A DNA stretch of 64,000 bases. Origin: Ceriagrion tenellum (Eukaryota > Arthropoda > Insecta > Odonata > Coenagrionidae). The notes below the pieces were generated by a model. It searched no databases. It had not been told where the DNA came from and saw nothing but the letters and a program-made list of their open reading frames with translations. The stretch covers positions 124,331,117 to 124,395,116 of the forward strand of contig OY720639.1 in the NCBI GenBank assembly GCA_963169105.1, written 5' to 3'. Positions 36,169 through 47,345 of the stretch are shown here, piece by piece (position 1 is the first letter of the stretch; each line of letters starts with the position of its first letter). Both the position numbers and the translations under genes were made by a program.

Positions 36169-36969
36169 CTTCCTTGGAGGACTTTTTCCTCTATTTTACC
36201 TTCAATTATATTCCTCACTAATCCATTGTGACTCAGGGTATGTCCAGTTCATCTTGTTATTCTCTTCTCTATGGTATTCCATATGGTCCTTTTCTCTTCC
36301 ACTCTTCTGTACACTTCATCATTTCCGTTCGTTTTATCTACAACATCCTCCTCCAGCACCAGGTTTCGAAGGCTTCTAGTCTGTCTAGTGCCCCGCTCCA
36401 CCAGAATGTTTCACATAATGTTTCCTAGTTTGTAGTCATTTCTTTTTTGAGCAAAGCTGTTATCTTTTTCCCATGGATGTCTTATTACCTCTGGCTATTA
36501 TCCATTGATATCCGTCGTACTTCTTCCGTCCCATGTGATGGTACTTCCGAGATAGGCGAAGGAATACACTTGCTCTAATTGTTCTCCTTTCACGGTGACT
36601 TCTACATGCAGTTTCTCTCTTCCACATACTAGAATTTTAGTCTTCGTCTTATTTATTTATTTTTAGGTTGTAGTTGCCTCTCTTTATGTCGTCCAAAGTT
36701 TTAATTCTCTTTATTCGTCTTCCACGTTTTTTGCAGCATTATTCTCTTTCCTACCCATTTAAGCATGCCCACGCCTCTCTAAAGGTCATCCATCCACCTG
36801 ATTCTACCTTTTGTGAACCTAGGTCAACTAGCTTCCTCTCCCACGCACGCTTTCCTCGTCACCAAATTTTATATTTCCAATCTACGTCCACTCAAAATGT
36901 ATTATTTAAATTGGAACGTACGCATTAGTTTCTGCAGTTGTGGGGTCCTTACAATGAATTATATGTCAC

Positions 36970-38000
36970 GCGGGAGTGGCTGAACCTTTCTGACTGAAAT
37001 TACCTCATGCTCGATGTCAGTCATACCTCCTCAACAGCATGGTGAAATGTTGTGATACGAAGGTTGAATGGTGGGTGTAAGGATTCGTGAGTGCAAACTC
37101 GGTTAGGATTTCTAATGATTCCATTCCTATCGAATATAAAAAATACTGTTGATACCTGTATCTAGTGTATGTTTGCAAACTGATTTGGTGCGGGTTTCAA
37201 CTCAGTTGTAATTATGTGAACTTATAAGTGACATTTTACGCGGTTTTATTACTGTTGGAACTGATTGAGTCGCTTAATCGATAATGTCGCCATTTCTGTA
37301 ATTAAGGACAAATTCCATCTCAATCATTGAAACTTTGAAATCGGGTTCGGAAAATTCCACGTTTCAATTCAGGTGGATATAGCGCAGCGACCTAAGGATT
37401 GATTAAAGTTACATCGTTCTGAATGATCTCCAGATCTGCTGCCATGTGGCATCAATTCGAGAGATCAAGCGCTCCTAATTCCTTCGCAATTAAGGTAGGC
37501 CATCGATCCGTTGCAATTATTTTTAAAATATAACAATTAATTTGGAAATGATTATTGAATCCATTTTTAATCGGATAAACATTACCATAAATGTATGAGG
37601 TGTTAAATGTTACGGTTACCTGCGTATCTGCAGGTAAGTTTTTTAGCTAATATCTATTTTTACTCGCTGATGTTTAATTTCATGAGTACTTAGAAAGGTA
37701 TGTTTCAATACCGTTTCTCTTTTATGAGTTTCACGGGCGTCAGTCTCTGTAGCTTGTATGTCCTAAATATCCGGGCGTATTGAAAAAATTGGTAATAACT
37801 TGCCCGCGGCTTAATGGCGTTTAAATGAGATGAGTAAATAAGTAAACACGTGTTTTATGAAACATGGGCTGGGTACATGCCCGGTCCCGGGAATCCCTTT
37901 GCTAGCAACAGAGGCGGCGGGAGAGGGCCTTTGGCCATCACAATTCATTAGAATCAACTTAGCGGCGAATTTCCAAGCCATAATCCGTTATTAATTGGAC
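36970..38000. other. AT-rich stretch, nothing firmly recognised
   Basis: A possible short exon at 37,436-37,496 (CTCCAG before; TTAAG then GTAGGC after) is open in one frame but too short to call. No other features. Confidence 0.35.
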
Positions 38001-38009
38001 TCGGAGGCA

Positions 38010-38620
38010 TGCGAAATTAAAATCCAATCCTTCCTTTCTTCGATACATTCTTTTGTTCCACTTCTCCACCTCGAACACTTTTCTAGACTGCCTCTCGCAT
38101 TTACACTCCTTCTTTCCACACCGTCCGTCTTTTATTTTTCATCACCGAAAAAAATTAAAGAAAAGACAACTTTTCTCTGGGGTTGATGGAACCCTCTTTA
38201 CCTTCTCTTATCATCCCTCATTCTCCCCATTCTGATGAGGCCGCTGCTCAAGGATACCACCCGAAAATTTCCTCCACGTCTTTCCTTCTTCTCACCCTGC
38301 ATGCTCTAACTATCCATCTCTTCGCTCAAAAAGGGAAACCTTTCGTTGCATAATCGAGATCTACTCTTCCGTATTAAGTCAGCCTCGGGGTGGGGAGATA
38401 TGCTAGGATACACAGAGGCCCCTTTAGGCGCGGTGTCAGGCAGGGGGGAGATCAAAAGGGAACAGCGCCCCCTTCTCTTGAGGAGAGAATTAGTGATCCA
38501 AGAAATACCCCCAAGACGTTGAAGGGGAAGGTGGACCGGTTGAAGGTGTTGAAACTTCTGGGGCATGGGGTCCAAGTGAGTAGGGTGGCTGGCGATGGGT
38601 GTGAAGACTGAATAGAGAAT
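38010..38620. other. GC-rich island switching from pyrimidine- to purine-rich
   Basis: The plus strand is C/T-rich to about 38,300 and G/A-rich from about 38,390 to 38,620. Open frames on both strands (38,306-38,575 minus; 38,390-38,611 plus) follow composition only. Confidence 0.4.
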
Positions 38621-38784
38621 GAATGAGGTGGGAAGGGTACGCAGCTGTAGCTATTTCATAGCATACGGAAAGGGACGAAACGTTTGAGAAACTCTTCGTA
38701 AGTGATGTGATGGTAATTTAATAAAACTCAAAAACTCGTTATTAATACTTGATTTTTCCATGCATTTTCATTAAAGTGTACCTA

Positions 38785-39115
38785 TTATCATCACCTGATT
38801 GAGACAAAGGGAAGGATTTAACAATGCTCTATGTCTCTTCATTCTCATACGTTTTCATTTCTGAGAATTTGCAATATAATTTATACCGGTATCTGATTAA
38901 AACGATTATTAATGTGTTATTATTATAACCACCTGATTGAGATGAACTGAAAAATTAAAGTGTCTATGCTAGCACATATTTTTATATCCATATTTCTGTA
39001 GGGATTATTTTAATTTGACAGAAATTCGTAAATAATTCTAATCAGTCTCTTCATGCTCATACGTTTTTCTTTCTGAGAATGTACTAAATGTTTTATATCT
39101 TTATCTGATTATAAA
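38785..39115. repeat. old, diverged tandem duplication
   Basis: CACCTGATTGA occurs at 38,792 and 38,930, and GTCTCTTCATTCTCATACGT at 38,833 is matched by GTCTCTTCATGCTCATACGT at 39,045, each followed by TTCTGAGAAT and later TATCTGATTA. The spacing differs between copies (about 40 against 115 nt), so one copy has gained or lost about 75 nt. Confidence 0.7.
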
Positions 39116-39119
39116 TCGG

Positions 39120-40570
39120 CTATCAACTCGTAAACTTAATTATGTAATACTATTTCATCGGAGTTCGAAATATTTATGGAAATAAAGAAATATTTGAGTA
39201 CAAGAGTATGAATAGAAAATAAGTACAGTTGTTGAAGCAGGAGAAATGTTGAGAAAGAGGTCTTTTACAGGTAGGGGGGCAATTGGAAAGTCTGGGGAAC
39301 AGTATCTAGAGTGCAACTAAATGTCATGATAGTATTTTGATAAGTTAGCCTGTTTATAGATCTTCATTAGTCTCATCTTATTTTTACTTTTGTTTGATGA
39401 GTCGAGAAAAATAATTTTCTCCTGTAATTGATAATTATAATTTATCATGAGATATAAACGTCTGAATAGTTTATTTAACAATATACTTTTATTTACTTGT
39501 CGTTATTCTTGCCATCTGGCCAACAACTTCGTTTTTTATCACTGCATTCTAGTTAATATAAAGTCATTACATGTGTTTAAAGTTCATTCATTATGTATTC
39601 TTTGGATGAACATAGAATGATTTAGCCACACACTCATTTGTTAGATATTGCTGGATAATCGGTTGGCGAAAGAAGTCTATGACTTGTTTTGGCAATTTTT
39701 GAGCCTGTGTTGTGGTGAAACTGTTTTACTTATGTCGCTGAGATAGTTAAGTCAATTAATAAATGCAGGGATTAATTAAGGTTCTTTGTAAACCTGAACT
39801 TTTTTAAATGTTTTAATATTGCCCCCACCATATGTCACATCTCCCGCCAAAGGTAACGATTTCTGCGCAATTCTACGCCATCACTTTTAGCTTTTTCTAG
39901 ATCTCCGTCTATTTTACAGGCACTTCTGACTCATTTTGAGATAATTGTATTGTCTAAAATATCTGATTCACAACTAATATTATAGCCACTGTTTTGATGA
40001 CTCAAGCAACTCAGGTCTCAAGTATAAACACATACAAACAGACAAGGCAGCAAATAGCTCACAAAGGGAGGACGTTATGCCATTGAGATGCATTGCCTCT
40101 GCCAAAATCTGTTGATAGTTAAGAAGCTAAACTAAACTGGTTGGATTGGCAAATGTGCACTTGATGCTCGAATTTATTGTGGAATCTGATAAATTAACCT
40201 CTTTGATCACGAATCAAGTTCTACGTCATGGATTTTTGGGAGTTTTTTCGTGCCTCTTTAAATTACTGGGTTTACTTCTCAGCTACTAACAAATCAAAAT
40301 AGTGCACGAATCACATCACTGAAATACAAGTGGCTTCTGATTCTCTCTTTGCTTGGATAATCATAATTCTGTTACACTACAAAGAATAGCCGTTTAATAA
40401 AGTAACTGTTGTTTTCAAATTCATAAAATGTTCTTCTTTACTGAGCGAGATGGTTGGCTCTGATCGGGTAAAAAGCTTGAAAGGGATTGCTCAAATTAGA
40501 TGAATTCCTTTTGTAGATGTAGCAAATCGCTTGCATTCTTTTTTGAATATTACGAGTGTAACGGGGGTTT
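39120..40570. other. AT-rich non-coding stretch, nothing recognised
   Basis: No supported gene, RNA or repeat. Confidence 0.4.
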
Positions 40571-40579
40571 ATAAGTTTA

Positions 40580-40900
40580 TTAACCCTTTGAGTGCCACCA
40601 ATTTTTTGGTGGGCACCCCCAGAAGTGCCATGGATATTCTGATATATTTGCAGGCCTTTATTCGTAGAATTATAATTTGTTTATTACGGCGAATTAATTA
40701 TTATTTTTACCGTTTTTACATGATCATTTCTGTATTTGAAAGAGGATGCTTTTTTGCTATTGAATACGAAAAAGCTAAATTTTTTAGCCATGACTCATTG
40801 TTTAAACAGGTCTCCTCATAGACAATGATATATCGTCGTTGGCACTTCTAGCACATTCTGCAAACGACGATATATCGTCGCGTGGCACTCAAAGGGTTAA
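40580..40900. mobile_element. piggyBac-type MITE (non-autonomous DNA transposon)
   Basis: TTAA at 40,580-40,583 and 40,897-40,900 flanks perfect 14-bp terminal inverted repeats CCCTTTGAGTGCCA (40,584-40,597) and TGGCACTCAAAGGG (40,883-40,896). A second, subterminal inverted pair lies inside: AGAAGTGCCA (40,621-40,630) and TGGCACTTCT (40,840-40,849). TTAA target duplication, a CCC start and paired internal repeats are the signature of piggyBac-family elements. The 313-bp body has no transposase. Two copies of GATATATCGTCG lie near the right end (about 40,828 and 40,869), perhaps transposase binding repeats. The open frame 40,531-40,821 spans the left end and is a chance frame. Confidence 0.9.
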
Positions 40901-40909
40901 GGAAAATCT

Positions 40910-41580
40910 GGCTAAACTACTAATTTCAACAAGCCTATCACATTATGAGCAAAGGATAATGTAAATTTTAAAAATATTATATTTGCATAAAAACTCCTTG
41001 TCTGAATTAGGATTGTTAAGGGAAATTCAGCATTTCAGTTTTTTCGGTGATTTGCTCAGAAATTCTAAATGAGTTCATAAACCGTGTATATTGTCATACA
41101 AGATGGAAGTGGCCCTCCAATGGACATATGGTCCAATAAGTGGGTGAGTGTCTATAACATGTATGCTGTGGTAGTCATTTAGGAAGCTGGTATTGACGGT
41201 ACTTTTTAAAGTGTTTTATAAAAAGTTTATTTGCCACGAATAAGCTATGAAGACTTCGTCTACTTTAAACGCATACACAGTCCTAATACTGAGTGGTCTT
41301 CCGTTGTGATTCTTAAAAATCCGTTAACATCAATGAGACCATTCTTCTGGAATCCTTCATCTTTTCATGCCGCAGTTTTTTATATACATCTACCCTCCGA
41401 TGCCGTCTTATAAAGATTTTTTTCCAGGGAAAGAATAGCCCTTCGCGTTTCTTTATTTTTTTCTCCACCAGGGGACTCGTATCATAATGAAAGATTACCT
41501 GCTGCGTGCGCTCGGCGCGGCTCAGGGCAAGGGTTGGGAAGGCAGAGAGATTTAAAACGGGGAATCTCAAAAATGTCTAC
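40910..41580. other. AT-rich non-coding stretch, nothing recognised
   Basis: No supported feature up to the purine-rich island. Confidence 0.4.
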
Positions 41581-41599
41581 ATTTGTAATGCTTAATGAC

Positions 41600-42040
41600 G
41601 ACCTTGCTCCTCCTCGCTCTATCTGTATATCCCCAGCTCCTTCGTCAGGGGGCCGCCCTTCTAAATTAAGTTCCTATGAAGTCCGTCTTGGCTCTGCACG
41701 GAGGGGCGGAGGGATGGTGGGGGGGAGGAGGAAGGGTTGAAGAGGAGATGTGTGCAGGAGCAAGAAAGCGGGGAAATGTGGATGGCAAAGGAGGTTTAAG
41801 TCTCGGAGAATGAAAATACACCCTCCCCAGTTGATGCTAAGACGAAGGAGAGAGGGCTTTATGGTGAGGAGAAATGGACTGGGCCGGGAGAAGTGGGGGA
41901 AATGAAAATCTTTAGGAAATGATTTCGGAGATTTTTAGAAGGGCGATGAGGTTTAAGGAACGGGGAGAGGAGTGTTTGGCGGACTGCAAGGGAAGTGAAT
42001 GCGACAACGGCACTGTGTGTGGGTGTGGATAATGGGGCGG
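41600..42040. other. purine-rich, GC-rich island
   Basis: G/A-rich plus strand (AGGGGCGGAGGGATGGTGGG near 41,701) with CpGs at its left side. Frames 41,534-41,740 (plus) and 41,859-42,098 (minus) are composition-driven. Confidence 0.4.
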
Positions 42041-42049
42041 TGCGATATT

Positions 42050-42950
42050 CAAATTTACTTATCATATAACGATTTAGTCTTGCATGGACGAGACACAATG
42101 ATAAGTTGTTTCAAAGAGTAACATGTAGGATGTTAATACACTACATACAACATTTAATGTTGCATTGGGCTTAATTTCTAATGATATTGCGTGATACACA
42201 ATTCATATCGAATAGAGTATCCTTCGACATGGTGTCAATAATCACGCTTGACCAAAGTAGATTGGTGCCAGGTATCTTATGTTATAATTGACGTTACATC
42301 ATATTTAGCTGCAATATGTACACAATTTGCCATTTACTGAAAAGTTCTATAGGTATCTTATTACATGGAATCGCGTGTTGTAGAAAGGTTTCTTCACATG
42401 TGCTACATCAGTGCTAAGCCTGATGTATCGATGGATGTGCAGTGAAAATTTCGCCGTATGAGGCGGAGAGTTGCCAGAGTGGCTGCGTGAATGCAAAAAC
42501 AAAATTCAGGAAAAAATAGACTTTCCACGCTCACTTTCTCAAAGTTTCTATGCATTAAACTATGCAATAAATTTCCTCGTGTGAATCAGCTTTGGGTTGC
42601 ATATTATATAATGTTATATCACATAAGATCACAAATAGTTTGATTATCCATAGTAGATGTAGAGCCTACTATCACTCTGTACATTACACCTAATATTGTC
42701 ACATCGTATTTAATCGAACGTAACGATTTTGAATGCTATATATTATATTTTATGATGTCTAAACCCCTATTCAAACAAAAATAAATTATTTTCGAAAGTT
42801 GCAATATGTCTTGTGGTTACTCGCATCATATTGCATCGCATATCTCACTTTATTACAGGCAAAGACATTGCGTTGTCAATACACATCAATGTGGCATTGC
42901 GATGCGACAATCCGAAGAAATTGCACGTTACAGTCGTTATATATCGCGAT
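42050..42950. other. AT-rich stretch with imperfect inverted words
   Basis: Contains ATTGCATCGCA (about 42,831) and ATTGCGATGCGACAAT (about 42,896), an imperfect inverted pair, plus words shared with 24.0-24.7 kb. Boundaries of a transposon could not be set. Confidence 0.3.
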
Positions 42951-42959
42951 ATCGCGGAG

Positions 42960-43490
42960 CCTGATGGGATAGAGGGAGGTCGGAGAAGACGTCCGTACGT
43001 CTAGGGGTGGTTGGGATTAGGAGCGGAATTAGGATAAGAACTTGAGGAGTTGCCTTGGGGTTGAAGGGGGGAGGGTGGCAAGAGGGTGGGGGAGTGGAGG
43101 GGGAAATGAGGAAAGATAAGAGGATTGGCAAGAGGAAATAAGAGAGCCGGGGCCGGGGGGGATGGGAGGGGGGGGATCTACTGCAACTACTTCTCTCGGG
43201 CCGACAGGAAAAGGAGGATGTGAGTTGAGTGGGAGGGGAGAGGGGGAGTGAAGGGAGAAGGAAATGAGTGGAGAAGGAAACGGATGGGGGGGGGGAGAGG
43301 GTGGGTTGGGGAGGCTGAGGAGCGGTCTCGACGAAAAGGGTTGTGCTGGAAAAGAGACCGCGCTCTAGCCTTCGAGGAGAAGAGAGAGATGGATTTCATT
43401 TGGAATCTGAAGAAGCACCTTTCAAGTTTGAGGAATAAAATGGCTGTTGGAAATAATCGGAAAGCACCACCTGGTGCATAAAACAACGAG
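42960..43490. other. strongly G-rich island with G-quadruplex potential
   Basis: The plus strand has many runs of three to nine G's at short spacing (GGGGGGGATGGGAGGGGGGG near 43,155; GGGAGGGGAGAGGGGGAG near 43,231; GGGGGGGGGAGAGGGTGGG near 43,287). Several windows satisfy four G-runs within 30 nt. The 131-codon minus frame (43,187-43,582) and the plus frame (43,248-43,481) are by-products of this composition. Confidence 0.6.
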
Positions 43491-43592
43491 TGAGGCCAAA
43501 CCGGAGAAATAGTTAGCCGAATCAGTTCACTCGAGAGTGGCTTAATAGTCGGCGTTTTCGGATTGCGTGGCCATTGCTTCATAATGCTGTCG

Positions 43593-43680
43593 CGGTCTAC
43601 ATCTATATAATACTCTGCAAATGTCCTCAGGAGTTTGTGGCCGGAGGTGAGATATCGCTAGCATACTCCAGCCTCTACCC
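43593..43680 (-). repeat. 3'-end fragment of a LINE or SINE (CR1-like tail)
   Basis: On the minus strand a GC-rich block (CCTCCGGCCACAAACTCC) leads to AGAGTATTATATAGATGTAGA, a degenerate TAGATG-type tail. It resembles the 6.6 kb fragment in layout. Confidence 0.35.
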
Positions 43681-44043
43681 CAATAGCATTATCACTATTG
43701 TTACATTAGTGGTAGTTATGGTGTGGTATGATAATTAGTGGTAAAAATACATGCCAATAGTTTCAGGAGGTGGCATTTTACCAATATGCCTTGCACAATT
43801 GATTTGCAATCATTTACAGAGATATTATTTCTGTTAATTTATTTAGCATTGCATAATGGCTACTACAAGTGTTATTCATCCACACAGTTGTTATATAATT
43901 ACAACAACTACTAATATTCGTCCATAAAGTCTAAATTGACATACTATTTACGGGGACTGTAGGTAAGAAGCGTTAGGGTGCCCGCCATGAATAGAGGAGT
44001 AGATTCGGAAAAGGGTTTAGAAATATAGGAAATTGGTGGGGAG

Positions 44044-44337
44044 TAGACTTTACTTCATATTTAATAAAACAATGGATAAGTAATAAAAACTTTGACTAAA
44101 ACCACAGAATAAAAATTAAAATCACAATTTTAAAAGCACGACCCGTGTTTCGGCGCTGGGCACCATCTTCAGGTGAAGACCTGTGTGTGTGGGGTCGTTC
44201 TTTTAAAATTGTGATTTTAATTTTTATTCTGTGGTTTAAGTAAAAGTTTTTATTATTTATCCATCGTTTTATTAAATATGGAATACCACAGATACCACAA
44301 AGTTACCAAAGACAACATTTTATTTAGACTTTACTTC
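44044..44337. mobile_element. Penelope-like foldback element with 13-bp target-site duplication
   Basis: TAGACTTTACTTC is repeated perfectly at 44,044-44,056 and 44,325-44,337. Between them lies a 225-bp inverted repeat (about 44,056-44,280; arms of about 85 nt starting CATATTTAATAAAACRATGG) followed by a 44-nt extension (44,281-44,324). Arms differ at only a few positions. This is the mirror image of the 36 kb element (arms plus a one-sided 42-44-nt extension plus a 12-13-bp duplication) although the sequences are unrelated. No open frame. A DNA-transposon MITE is the alternative, but the extension lying outside the inverted repeat argues against it. Confidence 0.6.
44137..44175 (-). ncRNA. 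hammerhead ribozyme-like core (44 kb foldback)
   Basis: Minus strand: CAC (stem I), CUGAAGA (fits CUGANGA), one extra U, stem II GGUGC/GCGCC with loop CCA, GAAA, a two-pair stem III with a short loop (CACGGGU), C at the cleavage position giving the standard GUC site, then GUG closing stem I. All core bases are present. Stem I is only 3 bp and stem III minimal, as reported for Penelope-element hammerheads, which are thought to work best as dimers. The opposite arm has lost the core. Confidence 0.5.
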
Positions 44338-44339
44338 TT

Positions 44340-46370
44340 TTCAGCAGTGTATATCTCTTATTTTTACGCTTCCTATAGTGCTTGAGATGTAATTTGGTGT
44401 CTACGTAGTGCCATTCGATCACTTTGAGTTTTGGTAAATGACTTTTTCGTGATATCTCTGCTTGGTAGTAACTTCTTAGGCCCGAGCGACTCCAAATCTA
44501 CTCTTTCAGTTCGCTGAGTTAAGGCTAGTTTGCGTGTAACCCAGGTCAACTCGGGATTCCTCCCTGAAACTCGGAAGCTTGTGAGCCTAATTTGGAATTT
44601 AATTCGAGTTCCATGCCTCGGAGCCTGTTTTTAAACAGTGTTAATTTCAGGGTGCAGTCACGCTGCTCGGGCATTTCCTAACCTACGCTACCTGAAACCG
44701 GCCGGTAAACCAGTTGCTCGTGTCTCTCTAGCCCATTTTCTCGATTAAAATTCTCACAATTCCTCCAGAGTTTATTCTGGCACAGTCTAGCTTCACCCCC
44801 GTCGTTCTCTTGAAACAAGCGTCTCGCTTGCTTTCCTATGATTGGTCGTGAGTTCCAATAAGGGGATGGAAATTGAGTACACTTATTACTTATTTCAATT
44901 TTGAAGATAAAATACAATTTTTTGATTGGATTTGATACCATGCTTTACACGGCGGTATTTTATACCTATTGTAGTCAGTTAGATGTTTAGCTCTGTAGAA
45001 CACGCCGTGTCGTATAAAAAGGTTCTTTGAACACTCAGTCGCAGTATAGCTGTTCATATAGTTAGTTTATAATGCCGCTTGATGAAATTTGCACTTGTGA
45101 GAAAATGAGTTTTTTTGGTATATTCCATACTTTTTTATGGTTTCCTCATTCACTGTCGAATCTTCTTGATATTAAAAATGGTTGTCGAAACAATGATCGA
45201 AAAAATATCGTGAAGTACGCCAAAAAACCTTTATTTGCTGACGAAGTTAAAATGATGGCATGAAATGAAGCAGCCACTAATTTCCACAATTATTTTTGTT
45301 AACCTTTCGTCCGAATAGATTTTGTTTTGAGGAGAGAGTCATATAAATACTCATTCTGTTGGTACAGTGCGTCAGTAAATGCTGCTGATAGTGAATGAGG
45401 TTGGGCAAAAGACCAGAGTATTTGTGGAATTGTAAGTTTTGTGGATTTTTTAAAGTTATGTATTATAATCTTAAAAAGATTTGATTTGTTCACTATGAAT
45501 GTTGCCAGTAATGTTTCTGCATCATTTGCTCGGTTATACGAGCTGTGATTGAAGTAGTGTGACCTCTTCGTTCAGCCGAAATACGCAGTTGAGGTCATCG
45601 CAGCTGAATGTCATTCAGTGGGCTAAATAAAACTTTTACTACTTGCTCTGCGATCGATCAAAATGAATGTGTTGGTATGATTGCACTACTTGGGATACAT
45701 CAACCCATGAATATGAAATCTGGCTCGTAAATCTCACGGCAGACAGTCGGCATGTGCTGCATCAAAGTGATTTCTTATATCCACATCATTTGGGGTAGAG
45801 GTTATGTATTACTCAAGTTCATGGGATTGAAGTTAAACCGCAGTTAGACCCGCTGCCATAATTAGAAGTTTGAAACTTGGAAATAATATTTATTGGAATA
45901 TTATCGTCCTGCCATTGGTCCTCACACTCATTTTCCATTGTTTCCCATGAATTTAATGTAGAAGAAAATTAAACCTCTCATACAGAACACCAATAAATGT
46001 TATTCGTATGCTTTGAATTGGATAATCAGCCGTCGAAGTAGATGTTTCTCCTTTGGCAGCCAATCGATGGACTTGAAAGGATATTTACCACAAGATTCGA
46101 AATTGACCTTATCGAAAATTTAATAAGCGTTTTTATGATTGACTTTGTTAGTTTTTGTACTTATTTAAAGACGGAGACGTTTTTTGTGCATTTGAAAACA
46201 AGAAAAAATAATTATTAATTTCACCATTTATTTCAACTCAATTTTTTTGAAATATTTGCTTCATATCTCTTTCATTTTATCTTTAAAACATATCTGTTTG
46301 TGGCTATAAATTAAACAATTTCCCTTTATCTCTCCCATTTTCATTGTTTGATTTCCAGATTAATTTTTTT
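44340..46370. other. AT-rich stretch, nothing firmly recognised
   Basis: A TATAAAAAG at 45,013-45,021 lies about 24 nt upstream of a TCAGT (45,035-45,039), a layout like an insect core promoter but with spacing shorter than usual, and the frame after it (45,072-45,263) has no family features. Nothing else was found. Confidence 0.35.
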
Positions 46371-46375
46371 TTAAG

Positions 46376-47130
46376 TGCGAGAATATGTGTGACGACATGA
46401 GGCAGAGGACACTTCCATCAGCGAAAGAAATTGGAATTAATGACATAAATTTAATGTTAACGTACTTTAAATGGAAAGAGCAGAGGAGGGCTCCTCGGGC
46501 CAGTGCCCTCGGGGTACAGTCTCTAATTCTAAGTTTTTCCATCAGTTCGTGTCGAGGCAAGCATGCAGTTGACACACCTTGTTATCAGCCCTTAGAATGT
46601 GCAGAAATGCTGGAATAAGTGTTGGAATTGGGAGTAGCGACGTTGGATCGGCCAAATAGTCTCTCATGAGGGCTCCACATCTTTTTTCTCTCCATCCCGT
46701 TGTACCTTGCTGCCGGAGAAACCGCTTGGAGACGGAAGGGGAGAATTATCGTGGGTTGGTTTTCAAGGGGATTGAAACAGCTCGCTGGAGAGCAACGTAA
46801 TAGGAAGACGGAAACTCAGGGAGGGTGGGTTGGCCTCGGAGAAAGATAACTTCCTCAGGAATGAGGCAAAGGTGGGACAAAGAAGAGGTTTTCTTTTTGG
46901 ATTTACAATGTGAGGGAGGTGGTTATGGGGTCGGAGGTTATTTTATGGATTTCCCATGGGATTCCGAATGGAACGGCAGCTTCAGGAACGAGTCTCAGGG
47001 CGTCGTAATAGTATTTCAAGCCACGGAATAGGATGTATGCGTCAGAAGAGGGGAGAGAAGGGTGAAGTATATGGACATGAAGGAAGCGGGAGTCCTGAGG
47101 TCTGTTTGTCGCGAGTATTCTTCCATATTC
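46376..47130. other. GC-richer island, purine-rich in its right half
   Basis: 46,376-46,512 is an exon-like open stretch (a T-rich tract ending AAG, then CENMCDDMRQRTLPSAKEIG, then GGG|GTACAG). From about 46,720 the plus strand is G/A-rich with several open frames. I do not call a gene; the first part is noted as a candidate exon only. Confidence 0.25.
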
Positions 47131-47254
47131 TCTTTAATTACCTTATGATCTTTACGCTATGCTATTAAATGGGACTCAACACGTAACTAAATTAGGCTAC
47201 AATCCCTCTTGCTTCCAAAACTAGCATTTATAATGCTTATCCACTCATAGATCT

Positions 47255-47345
47255 ACCTCACCTTACCACATGGCATGGCATGCGTAGGGCACGCATTGTT
47301 AAGATATCGGCTGTGAAGAATGAAGGAAACAAGGCGAAGAAATGG
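47255..47345. repeat. degenerate dispersed-repeat fragment
   Basis: Contains GTTAAGATATCGGCTGTG, matched at 48,376 by GTTAAGATACCAGCCGTA, each preceded by a GC-rich block with a GGGC-G core. Likely two old copies of one repeat. Confidence 0.35.

Larger units (their letters stand above)
35745..36710 (-). mobile_element. LINE C-terminal remnant, same family as 16.6-17.6 kb, split by an insertion
   Basis: Minus-strand frames spell GREKLHVEVTVKGEQLEQV and YLGSTITWDGRSTTDI (about 36,630-36,500), then RTIWNTI and LVRNIIEGKIEEKVLQGRSR (to about 36,163). The sequence breaks into a foldback element and resumes at about 35,923 with KFMDQIKRKVHWE and LALEGEGWRAAD (to about 35,825). This matches GREKLNAEVILTGEKL, YLGSTI, STTDMKRRI and GRVPRGRPRMD of the 16.6-17.6 kb copy, so both belong to one family. 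No catalytic box remains. Confidence 0.8.

Noticed and set aside
45013..45263. TATA box plus TCAGT initiator and small open frame
   Set aside because: Spacing is about 6 nt too short and the frame has no known features; single motifs like this are expected by chance in 64 kb of AT-rich DNA.
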